Below, one piece after another: positions 14,263-25,870 of a stretch of DNA of 64,000 bases. The DNA comes from Nipponacmea schrenckii. Its lineage: Eukaryota; Mollusca; Gastropoda; Lottiidae. Location: contig JAUJPP010000012.1 of the NCBI GenBank assembly GCA_030562195.1, positions 3,534,001 to 3,598,000 of the forward strand, read 5' to 3'. A program made the position numbers and the translations under genes. A model generated the notes under the pieces. That model saw nothing but the letters and a program-made list of their open reading frames with translations, was not told where the DNA came from and did not search any database. Position 1 is the stretch's first letter, and each line of letters starts with the position of its first letter.

Positions 14263-15370
14263 TTTAAGTTTCTTGATTTCAGTGGTCAGTTTCTATCTTG
14301 TTTTATTAATACTTAGTTGAAGAAGAGGGTAGTGTTAAATTACTATTAAACAACTGTTACTGTGTTGAGTAAGCAAATGAAAGAAGTGTACTATTTCGAT
14401 GAAAGCTAAAGGGTATCTGGAAGAGTCAAGATTTATCACAATAAACTGCTGGAAGTGTATTGAAGGCATTAAGTTATCTTGATTTACAGGGTTTCAAGTG
14501 ACCTACTGTGTTTATATTGGGTGTAATTTATAACTCTTGTACAGTCTTGAACGCCTAGTCCTTTATTTTCTTAACACTTTATATGCGATTGTTTTCTTTC
14601 TAATATAATTTGGTCGATACTCGATCAATATTTGGCAAATTTTACTGGGTACTAGAAAAGCTGAATAGGATTTGGTCATGCCATGAAATGTAGTCTTAAC
14701 ATGAGTATTTTTCTTTCAAAGTAGATATTCAAAATGTAAAATCCTTAAGATGCATTGAACCAAACTTTTCAAGAAATCACTAAAGTGGAGGTATAATATC
14801 TGGGCCATGACATTTTACATGATTTCAGAACCCATGAGGTGAAAGTTAACAAATATTACTGAGATTTGTCTGAAGTTAGCAGACAATTAATCTCTTGTGG
14901 TATACATATAACAGTTAATATACATCTCTGAATAATAGTTCTCACTTTTAATTTTTATCAACTCTTAAATTTATTGTCTTGATTAAATTTAGTGTTAATT
15001 GTTAAAGGCATTGTAGAGTCAATAGGTGGTTGGGGTAAGCAGGAGGCACTGCCATTAGCAGAACATAAGTGACATTTCATTTGTGAAGTTTGTTATCTCT
15101 GTAGTAGAAGCCACCAAGAACACCCAATATTTTCTATCAATATAAAAAGTAGCTAAGAACTTGTTGTTTCTACTTGTATAAATAGTAATGGTACCCTGGT
15201 AGTGTGCTTCAGGTTGTTTATATTTGTTGATTCCAATTCAACCAAGTTATGGAGGAATTCTACTAGAAAAAGGTTTGATGCTTCTAGGTGTTTACCCTGC
15301 TGTCTGTTGCCAGTCAGAATATAACCAGTTCTTGGATTACAAATATTAAAATGAATAGCTCCTTTTTGAT

Positions 15371-15655
15371 TTGAACACCCTTATTAAACATAGAATATTG
15401 AGGTTTTCTTTCTTAATACTGCATCTTAGTTTTGTGAGAACTAAAATTTTATGTTCAAGCTTAGTCATTTTTGCAAAACCCTTAATAAATTCATTAATTG
15501 GTTTTTTTTTTGCCGAGTTAAAAATTTTCAAATTTTATGTTCATTCTAAGCCCTTTTATCCCTTTTGGTTTTCTTATGTAAGGTTTTCTGTCTTAACACC
15601 TTATATTAGAAAAAAGGTATGGACAAGGTGTTTAAACCAGAAAACTTTAAATTAG
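15371..15655. other. Open frame of 94 codons, probably not a gene
   Basis: This plus-strand frame has an AT-rich, Phe/Leu/Lys-heavy translation with no recognisable domain, no start context of note and no splice signals that stand out. It ends inside the inverted repeat at 15610-15683, and an overlapping minus-strand frame of 61 codons exists, as expected for low-complexity DNA. I record it only so that it is not taken for a gene by default. Confidence 0.2.
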
Positions 15656-15683
15656 AAAAAAACACCTTGTTCATACTGTTTTT
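15610..15683. repeat. Inverted repeat / hairpin with ~24-bp arms
   Basis: The left arm (15610-15633, core GGTATGGACAAGGTGTTT) is matched by the reverse complement of the right arm (15657-15683, core AACACCTTGTTCATAC) with about two mismatches in the core. The arms are separated by about 23 bases. Transcribed in either direction this would fold into a stable stem flanked by A and T runs. It could be a tiny MITE-like relic or a transcript hairpin; no target-site duplication was determined. Confidence 0.8.
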
Positions 15684-17035
15684 CTCAATTAAGATTAAAC
15701 TTATAGTACATGCCTATTTCTATAATTATTAATAAAAAATAATGACGAGAAATGATTTATTATGCTGACTTTATTCTTCGTGTCATTTTACATTGAAATT
15801 GCTCCCAATTATACAAGATCATCATTATGTATTCTATAGCTAGTATTTATTTGGCTAGAGTTTCAACTGCTGGAATAAATGTCGCTCATAGACCCTAAAG
15901 AACAAATGTTTTATTCCATAAATTATTCTTATGTCATCTTAACCTTAGTTAGTTTTTGTGAATTCTGAACACAAGAACTTAAAAAGGATTGAGCTTCCAT
16001 GATTAAATGGTTGATTAGATAATGCTATGAAAAAAAACTTGATTAATTGGAGGTGTCATTTAAACATTATGTTTTAAAGATACTCCAAGGATTTTCTGAA
16101 AAAAGATTTGAATTTTGAAAGTCTTAAAGTGTTCATTTGAAGCTGATGAATGGCTATGCACATAGCACATATTTGTCATATGTGTTTGAATTTGTCAAGA
16201 AAATGCAACTTTCAAAAGGCTGTGTTACGGTAGGCATTAGATACTGCAATCTTAATCTACCCCATACTGAGTATTTGATGACAATAATTCCATTAATTAT
16301 AAAAGACAGATTAAAATCATTCCTATCATAGAAATTTATTGAAAATTCCATTTTAAGGTTAATTTTTCTTGTGTTAATATATTTGTGATGAGAATATGTC
16401 TGGCCTCTAGGTAACTGATATTTATCTCAAAACTTGACTATTGTTATGTTGCTTAGTGATAGAACTATTTTAAGTTAAAGCTCTTGTTTCTATTTTCAAT
16501 CTAATCCTGGCTAGAATTGTTTTAGAATTAGTTCAGGAGAACTAAATAGGTTTTATGGTATTTATGGTCATGAATATTTATGAATTATAGCTTGGACCAT
16601 TTTATCATTCTAAACCCAAATATCAATGTAAAACACAACTTTGCACTAGATTAATCCAAAAAATCAAAAGGTTCAGGAGATTACAAGGTGTATAGGTTGG
16701 AGAAATTCAGTAATTCTGAAGTTATAGCAGATTTGTTGGTCAAACTTTCACCTCAGCAAGGCTAGTCTGCCATGACAAGCTGACTTTCTAGCTAGGAAAT
16801 ATATTTAATTATTAATTATTAGATATTGAAATGGTATGTAGAGTATTTATGGAATGTTATTAGTGAATCAAGTTAGTCAATTGTTCCATAATTACATGTA
16901 TAAAGATGGCTTCACACTTCACAAATCATATCCTCCCAGTCAACAACTTATACATACAGAAATCAGTTTTCAAAATCCAATTGGAATGAAAGATGTACAA
17001 GATGTTGTCATTTCTTGGGTGTAACCTCACTTATA
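15684..17035. other. AT-rich non-coding DNA, nothing recognised
   Basis: Two overlapping opposite-strand ORFs (16137-16331 plus, 16154-16351 minus) have no motif. No repeats or regulatory signals were noticed. Confidence 0.55.
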
Positions 17036-17150
17036 TGTGAAAGTCTGGTGACCTTCAATAAGTCATTATTCCAGTTGACCCAGCTGTACATGAGTACGGA
17101 ATAATACAGGGAAGATTAATGCCAAGTGGATTGGTCAATGAACAGCTGGA
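17036..17150. repeat. Dispersed repeat, copy B
   Basis: Second copy of the element at 14141-14262, in the same orientation. It keeps the exact block ACCTTCAATAAGTCAT and the block TTGACCCAGCTGTACATGAG. It lacks about 7 bases present in copy A, and divergence elsewhere is substantial, so the copies are old. Confidence 0.65.
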
Positions 17151-17327
17151 ATATGAAGCATGGCAGATTTTTGAGCATCCTTTATGTCAAAGATTCATTG
17201 CTGTTTTTTCAGTGAAATTACTGAAGTCTATCTTTAATTAATAACACAGTTTTAAGTCAATAGAAAATAACAAACAGCTTTTAGTTTTAATAATAACGAA
17301 AGGTGAGTTAAACTTATGAAATTTTCT

Positions 17328-17517
17328 CCATGATTTAAGCATTATCTGTTTTATTTATTCTGCATCCTTAAGCCTTAAATTAAAAGCATTGTTAAGCTGA
17401 AATATGTAAAATAACATCCATGATTCATACTTAGAAATAAACCTGTTATTTTCAAAATGGAAAGTAAATATTTCACCACAAACAGCCATGATTTAAGCAT
17501 TATCTGTTTTATTTATT
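17328..17517. repeat. Pair of identical 32-bp direct repeats, 158 bp apart
   Basis: The same 32 bases, beginning CCATGATTTAAGCATTATC, occur at 17328-17359 and 17486-17517. The sequence between and after them is not obviously repeated, so this may be the remnant of a 158-bp tandem duplication that has otherwise decayed. Confidence 0.85.
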
Positions 17518-19169
17518 TTTGCAACTTGGACAAACGACTTTGCACAAAAAAGATTAGTTTGATATCACAGATTTAAAGTTTCCTATTAATGTGTATCCTG
17601 GTTCAAGTTTGGCAGAAAAAGTGTTCTGATATTTGATAGATGGGGGAATGTGGGTGGAAGACACAAATGACATTGTTATTCAAATTGAAAACAAACTCTC
17701 TAAATGAAAGTGTACCTTTTGAATTTGTTCGTTGTAAACAAGACTTAACCTCAGCACCAATGGATAATTTGTAAGGTTTCAGGATGTTGCTATAGTAATA
17801 GTTACAGACTTATTGTTGATATCATTGAAACTAAGAATTTGTCTGGATGTCACATTCGGATCACTAATCAAGAAAATAATTTGTGTCAGACATATTATAG
17901 ATTTGAAACAAATCCAGAGCCATAAAACTTGACAAAAAAAACAAGGCTAGACATATTTTTTATCAGATTAATCACCATATTTTGTTGTTTCTTGCTCTGT
18001 CAGTTTTTTTAAAGTTTCAAAGCCAGACAATTTAAAGTTTAAAATTGAATTTGCTGATAATTTCTTGCTTATATTGTTTTGAAAATTTCCTTGACTCTTT
18101 AGTTTCAGTTGAAATTTGCTGATTATATTTGTTGTAAATGTATATTTTTAAATGTTCTATTAGTTTTACAGAGACTAATTTTCAATCCTAAATATCTAAA
18201 TGTGTGGTTATTTGAAGATACTTCAGTATCCTATATTGTTTATTTTGTTTCATAATTATAACATTAGAAATTTTTCACCTGCCATCTTATAAAGGTAGAT
18301 AACTGATAATCACTCCATGTAAAAAAGATTTACTTAATGTTACCAGCAATGTTCAAGTTTGGTCAGTGGAAAGATGAGGTCACCTAAAAAGATGATGAAT
18401 AACAAAACGTAATGCATAATGCATCAAATAATGCAGTATTCTGTTTAAGCTGAAATTTCATTGCACAATGTTTGGCTTAAATATTTCAATAAGAAAACAG
18501 GAACATTTAATAATGTAATGTTCAATTATGAACTCGATGGCTTGATAAGAAAATTGAAAATGCACAGCTTGAATGTTCTGGTTTAGAGTATGTCATTCCA
18601 CTAAAAATATGACACTTTTAGATGTGGCATATACACAATCTTTACTGTCTCTTTTTCTTTTTAAATTGATGTGTTTTTGTTTATAACTTTGTATGAAATA
18701 TGTTTTCATTATTCGTTGGTAACAGCTTTTTCACTCAATTAAAATAAATTATAGACACACTTTTTTAAATGAAGATAGAAATTTGGCTTAATGCATGTTT
18801 TTTGTCAGTGTAGGGTATGGTCCAATGCTCTTCAGTTTATAAAGGTAAAAAAGATAAAGATGTAGCTTTGTTTAGAAGATAAAAGGTATTTGTAGCGTGA
18901 TGACACTAGGGTGGTAAATAATAACACAATTACTACCTTAAAAAAAACTACACAGCTCTATACAATACAGATTGTTTACTTCATGGATTTGAGCATATCG
19001 TAACTCATACTTAATAGCTGAAACTTTCTCTATAAACAAAAGTTGGTGCCAAAATGATAAAAAGTGACAAATTGTAGTGGGATTAATCACTTTATCCCTG
19101 CCTCTTTGCTATTACTTCATTTGTTAGTAAAGAGTTAGCTAAACGTGTAGAGAGAGAGAAGAGAATCCC

Positions 19170-19241
19170 CGGTAAAGAACCAATGAGAAGCTAGTATCTA
19201 TAAATAGATTATGACGTTGTGTCTGGTAAGAGGGACTTCAT
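19170..19241 (+). promoter_or_regulatory. Candidate distal promoter of the muscleblind gene
   Basis: In order along the plus strand are a CCAAT word (19180-19184), a perfect TATAAATAG (19199-19207) and a TGACGT half-CRE (19212-19217). An initiator-like TTCATG lies about 35 bases past the TATA. The region stands out from its AT-rich surroundings by a higher GC and CpG content and is followed at about 165 bp by a consensus splice donor. Assignment to muscleblind is inference: it is the best promoter-like cluster upstream of the coding exon on the same strand, but it is 17 kb away and could serve another transcript. Confidence 0.5.
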
Positions 19242-19394
19242 GATGATGTCTGATAATAGTCAGACAGCTAGCTAGCTGAGCTTTCCGTGCTTTGTGCTTT
19301 ATTTTCTGTCACTTCGCTTCTCTTCAACATACAAGTGGTACGCTTTTCATACGGCAAGATGAAGTCAAGTCAGTGTGGATAGTATTATGGAAAT
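19230..19394 (+). other. Candidate non-coding first exon (5' leader)
   Basis: This is the segment between the predicted start site, about 30 bases after the TATA box, and a very strong donor, AAAT followed by GTAAGTAAGT at 19395. It has no long open frame. It holds a CTAGCTAGCTGAGC stretch near 19266-19281 and two short upstream ATGs. Muscleblind genes in insects and vertebrates typically have non-coding leader exons far upstream of the first coding exon, which fits. The start coordinate is an estimate from the TATA spacing; the end is fixed by the donor if that donor is used. Confidence 0.45.
19359..19382 (+). other. 7-codon upstream ORF in leader exon
   Basis: ATG at 19359-19361 has a G at -3? 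No: the base at -3 is A (AAG before ATG) and +4 is G, a reasonable start context. It reads MKSSQCG and stops at TAG 19380-19382, inside the candidate leader exon. A second ATG at 19387 would read ME and then cross the splice junction. Both could lower initiation on the main ORF. Functional relevance is inference. Confidence 0.35.
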
Positions 19395-22300
19395 GTAAGT
19401 AAGTATATTCACTATCTCTACCAGTGGTAGTTAATACTATATATCTATAATGACCCATTTTGTCTTCTCTCACCTATGTAGAAGTATGACAAGTTACACG
19501 AAAGGATTGGGGTCATTTGAGGCCAGAGTGTAGTGTTAACAGGACGCACATGGTATACAGAAATTTGTGAGTTTAAATGGATGATTAGGTCAGCTTGTGC
19601 CTTGAGGGGATATTACAATTGGACAAGATTTTGTGATGTAACTTTAGTGATGGACAATAGTTAAGCTGTTATTATCAGTTACGAGGTATTGAATTGTCGT
19701 GTCAGTGATTTTCTTAAGTGTTTTTAGTGACAGTGGATTTAAGACTTGTATGTCATATTGATATACGGTAATTTAATTTTCTATACACTTTATTAACATT
19801 TCTATCCTCTTGAAAAAGTAACATTGCGTGGTCTATAATTATACGACAGTGTAACCCAATCAGTTACACTTAGAAATCTTTATTAAACCAATATTTTAAT
19901 TTTTAATTCAAGCTCTTAGATAACTAGTTTCGAACCTATCATTTGCTGAAAATTAAGAGTAGCTTTAAATTTTGAAATAAGTCGTTGGTTGAGAAAAAAA
20001 GAATATTGAATTTAGTAACATCATGATTTGAAAAACAGAAATTTGACATCAGTGTAGAATTTCTGAACTAAAATTTGTTGAATACTTGCAGAGGTCCTAA
20101 ATATGACTACAAATTCTTCAAAATTAAGTTATGTACAAAAGTTTAATTTCAAAGTATTTTTGATAGATAATGGTAGATATAAATGCGTGAATATGATAAT
20201 GTAGGTGTATAGAGCATACTATTTATGGACAAGGAAGTTAAGTGTTTGCAAATGTCCTTTCATTTGGTGATTTTGGCGTTGGGTGTAGTTGAAACAGTAT
20301 ATGCAACATGATAATTTTGACTGGATTTTTGTAAAACGACACAAAATGAAATATTAATGACAGAATTTTTAGAGCAATATTAAATATTTTCCCATGTAAA
20401 ATTGAATGTGATTTCAACACTTGTTTCAAACTTCCAGCAGAAAAATAGTTGACTAAGTTTATTCAAAAGCTATTAATATCCAGTATAAAATATTAAAATA
20501 TAAAGATATAATATTCAGTATAGATGAATGATAACAGGGAAAATTAAACTGATATCATCAATATTGTATACTATATTAGCCTGGCAATATTGATATTCAA
20601 ATATTTATCTATATTAATATATATACACAATAATATTTATCTTTATTGATCATTTCACTGGGCTAATTAATAAAAGTATAATTTTATCATAACAGATTTC
20701 TCATATTGGAATTACTACTTTTTATTTTCATAAAAATTTGAGTTTTAAACATTATTTATTCAATTTGATGTTAATTTCAAAATTAAATAAATTTTACCCA
20801 CATCAAAATATGTTAATATGTATATACTATTACCAAACACATTCATGCATATATAAATCTTCAAAAATGAAAAGTTGCAATGAAAAAGTTTTCTCTATTC
20901 AGAAGTCAAACTTGACATGAAAAGTTTTAAAGATAAAATAAGGGTCAAATCATGAATATAAAATTTTGAATTATAAAAGAATAAATGAATTTTCAGCACG
21001 TTCACACTGACAATATTTTTATGGTAATTTTGCAAGGAGTATTTTTGTTCCTTTTGAACCACAAGTTTTTTTTTAGTTTGGTGATTTGTAAATTTTTGTG
21101 TTGATTGCCAAGAGCTCAATCATTGAATTGTTTGGTTTGAAATAAAATGTAATGTATAATATTTGTTAAAGGAAGTTCTAGTCAGTTGTTTCATGTTCTG
21201 CCAAAACATTTGTCACATGCTATTGACTTCAATCAATTCCACAAAGCTGAATTTGTCAATCCTGTTTTGAATTAAGTTGAATTAAGGCCAATTGAAGCAT
21301 ATATAAGTCTTGAGTTCTCAATGTTTCCAGCAGACCAGGGTTTAATATATTTATATGGCTTGAGTTTTGGCACAGTGTCGTAATTAACACGAGCAGAAAA
21401 AGATGACTTGTTTTTACTTATGACTAATCTAAGGTATGAAAATAAATGCTAGTGTATAATTGAATTATTCTAAATTATGTCTGATATATGAGGAATTATT
21501 ATTAAAAACTTGAACAGTTACGCTTATGTCTTATTATATTCACGCCTGAAAAACTAGTACAAATAACATAACATATATTCATGCTGCGCATTAGTATGCG
21601 CACTAAACCTAATGGATGCGTCACTTTTTAAACAATGGCATTCAACTGTTTATGTCAAATTCGCTAAATACAAATTTTTTTCTGGAGGAAAGGAGCGCTT
21701 GTTATTATAAATTGATTTAAGATATTTTTGTGTATTATTTGTAATGGAAGCTTTTATCTTCAAGGTAAGCAATGTCATATTCTGATCATCAATTTCATTA
21801 CAATTATTCAAAAAAATTTTGTTGTCTGAGATCTAACGTTTATTTTTCTAATATTTTTTTCAATTGTTGTCAAACAGAACTGTTATTGTATATAAGATGT
21901 AATATATTTATTAACCTTTGATATAATGGATGATGATTATTGTGTTAGACTATTAAATATAAACTTGTCAAAATTGATATAGTGATATATCAAATAAAGT
22001 TATGATATTATAATATTATATATAGATCCAGTCTTCTGTTGGACTTCATACATTTTTTTATATACACAATGTTATCAACACGAACAATATGGTCATAGCA
22101 AATAAAGAATGTCTATTTTTGGTGGAAAATTTTAATTTATTAGTTTTGTATTTATGGAATATAGTAGATTAAAAGGAGTTTTAAATGCATATCTAATTTG
22201 TAGTGCCTTTTAGAAAAGATCATTCTTGAGAATTCAACCTCAGAGGTATCTAATTATTGAGTGAAGCTAATTTGCTGCTGTCTGAGCTATTCCATTACCA

Positions 22301-25300
22301 TATAGGTGTGTATTAGACTGGTTGACAGTCACAGTGGTTTGTGCGGTACTGGCAACAATAATGGTCTAAATCTATTTCATTTCTTATAGACTATTTAGGA
22401 AGCTGATGATTTTCCTGGATGATATAAGTGTTAGGTTATATAAAACTATTAGTGAAAGTTGAATGAACTATTCATGCTGGTTGACATTGTAATATAAGTT
22501 ATAATTATTGATGTGTTGAAGTATGTAAGGAATGTCAGCTTGTTTCTCGGCACTCAATTCTATAATATTGATACAATATTGTGTCTAGACACACTTTATT
22601 AATATTTCTATATTAAAACTAGTGACAATGTTTTCCTTAGCTGGCTTCTACTGAGTTAATTATTATAAAATTAGTGTAATAATATGATAATAATTAACAA
22701 TTTATTTAACCCTTATAATCCATTATTGCAGAGTCTTAGACCTAGGCTTTGATAAAGATCAATAACTTTTTCTAATTTCCTGCGTTTCAAGTCAAATAAT
22801 GCACTATTCTACACAAAATGAATAATCCTTCAGAAAGATTATTCAAAATTTTCCACAAGATTCACATCCTGAAAGGCAGTAAAAATTTCTCGAATACCGT
22901 TTTTCACACAAAGGATTAACAGGATCGTAATCCACTTGATCAAAAAGTGATTACTGATCGTTTTCTAAATTGCAATGTGAAATTAGTTAAGATATTCAGC
23001 TATAGATTAGCTGTTTATATACAATAGCTCTTTATCTCCTTCAAATTGAAGAGCTGCTTTAATGTCATTGGTGATGGAAAGATTCAGTCTTTAACTGCAG
23101 TGCAATAATCAATTTTCTCACTACGAACTTCCCTGCATGTTTTTACCTAATATGGCATTGATGTTCTTTAAGGATACTGTTTTGACATTTGAAGACATTC
23201 ATCTTGTTTGACAGTAGACACATTTCCTGGTCATTCATAATTACATCATTATATCTGCGTTAAAAATTGTAGCTAATGTCGGAATCAATTCTTCAATCAT
23301 ACTTAATAGAAATGGAATGTTACCTCTTACTTTTCTGCACCTAATTGGCTAAGATCATTGAACCATAGTTGATTGTTCTTGTAAGAACTGAGAGTTATCG
23401 AATATAGCCTCCCATAATGCAATAATTTCTAGAATACAATGTTTAAAATAATAAAAATGAAAAAAATTCATTATGCAGAAATTTGAAATTCAGATTCCAG
23501 TGTAGTTGTATAGTAAAGTTGTCGTGGGCACAGATTTCCCATTACAATGTCACAAAATGGTTTTAAATAAGTGTCCATACTGGTATATTAATTTGATATC
23601 AACTTTATTGGGTATTTTCTACCAGTCAATATTTGATTGATTTAAGATATTGCCTACCATTGATTTTTATGAGGTGACCAGTTCATTCCTACCAGCTGTG
23701 TTTTCAACTTCTCAACCTGAAGCTATAAAAACTATCAGGTGACCTGAAGTATAATCAATATTAAATCTATATTAGATGGTTCATGAGTTTATTTTAAATG
23801 GCAAAGCAGAGTTATCCATATCCACTCCACCATGTTTTACATCCTACTTTTCTGCACCTGTTTTTGCTTGTGATGACACCTACTGTATGTTTAAACAATG
23901 AGCAATATAATTAGTTAATTCTATGTCAAATATGCCGAAATTCCATATCTTCAGCAATGTGTGTTAAAATATTGAATATATTATACATTAGTAAAATTCC
24001 TTTTGTATTGATTTTCAAATGAGTTTATAATAATGAGACAGTAAATCATGTATATATTTATAGATAGTTCATATTGCCTTTATTCTATATTTTATTGGTT
24101 TTTAACATTCAATCATCTCTGTAAGGAAGCTGTTCCTAATTTCTTTCTTGATAGTTTATTTGGACACCAAAGGTGAAGGATTTGATTTTTGTGTTCTATT
24201 CCTTATTGACTGTAAGCAGAAATTGAGCATTAAAACCATAGTGTATTTAAACCCAAAATTTTTGGTGAACATGTTTGATAATGCTTCAAAAGTCAGTATT
24301 TCTTGGCATGTTGGTATTGGAAATTTTACTGCTCCAAGCTGTTGTATAGAAAACTCAATGGGAAATGTTTTTAGATATTACCCAGCATCATCAAGCCTAT
24401 ATTTCTAACATTATTATTTGTTTTTCAACGTGCATACATTAACATCTACTTTGACATGCACTCGTGCCTTCTTACTGAGTTTAGGTCAGAAGTTCATACA
24501 TATTCAATCATTATCTTTAAAAAAAGAAAAAGTTGAGAATAAACAAAATATTTGATGCATATTGTAGCCATGTGTTAGGTATAGAATATATTTTTAAACC
24601 GTATTTAAAGTCTAGCCTATTAAAATATATTGTCAGAACGCCCATTCCTTGTTTTAATATTACCTATTTTTCTAATGTATGTTGTTGTTCTAAGTGTATA
24701 TTTAAGTGCGTTATTCTTAAATTATGAGTTATTGCCTCAATTATCTTAAATTTTTTGTAAATTGAATGAAAGATAGGAACAGACGCCATGTTTTTCAAAT
24801 GTCAATTGAACCGGTATTCTCACGTTGTTGTGCCTCATTTCAATCTCAAGAGTGTTAAATTGTTTTTTAACGCAGGCCGTGTTTGACTGTTGATGAATTA
24901 AACGATTTTAGTTTTCTCTTTCTCTAATGTTTTGGCTGAAATTTCCCAGGGCAAGCTGACTTCTGAAGTCAAATATTTTCCTTTGAATAAAAAATGGAGT
25001 GTTTTCGTTTCAACAGTATTTATATTTGTTTAGGGAGAATATTGAACTGCTGTGGTACAGAAATAACTCAATAACCTAACTCGATAACTGCTCAGTTTGA
25101 TAGTTTTAATTTTAACATTTTACGCTTGTCAAATTATTTTTATTACCAAAATTCTCAATTATAGAAGAAATAAGAAATATGAACGTGCTAATTCTGTCTG
25201 CATATTTTCTCTGTTAGAATGTTTTTAAAGGTTACTATGACCTAACAACCATATTAGACAATTCTTAACGAAATTGTAATTCTGTGGAATTTGAAGAATT

Positions 25301-25599
25301 TTTAAATTGTAACATTTAAATGGCTTGTGTTTCTCATTTGTTTTACATTGTATATAATTTTATGTATTATGCATGATGTTGCTGGTAGAAAATGGAAAGA
25401 AAAACAATAGAAACTGTTATTGCTCTGAGAATTGTTGTAGAACGGCAGACATTTTGGTGTCAATTATATGTTTTGTATTCATGACATTATTTAACACTAT
25501 GATTGAGACTAGATAATAGAGACTAGAAAGATAATGATGTTTAAATATTGATATATTCATAATAACTCTTGTATTTAATATACTGTTCATATATTGCAC

Positions 25600-25870
25600 A
25601 TTGATTTTATATATGGTCGTAACACCGCGTCTTGTAGGTCTACTGTACAGTATAGGTATTTCATAGGCTGTACAGGGAATATAGATCAATATAGGTATTT
25701 CTTATACACTGCAGTTCAAAATAGGCCAAATGGGGCTGTACATGTATTTTTAGATTATCCTGTTCATGTATACTATGTATATAAAATAACTAAATGTACA
25801 ATATTGAGAATATAGGTATTTACATAAATCTGCTCATAAACTGTACAATTTGAAGAATATAGTTTCTGTA
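25600..25870. repeat. Degenerate repeat cluster (ATAGGTATTT / CTGTACA words)
   Basis: The word ATAGGTATTT recurs three times (about 25652, 25692 and 25814), mixed with several CTGTACA or TGTACA words and AATATAG. Spacing is irregular, so this is either a decayed tandem repeat or a palindrome-rich patch (TGTACA is self-complementary). Opposite-strand ORFs 25417-25689, 25594-25815 and 25773-25985 come from this low-complexity sequence and are not supported as genes. Confidence 0.5.
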
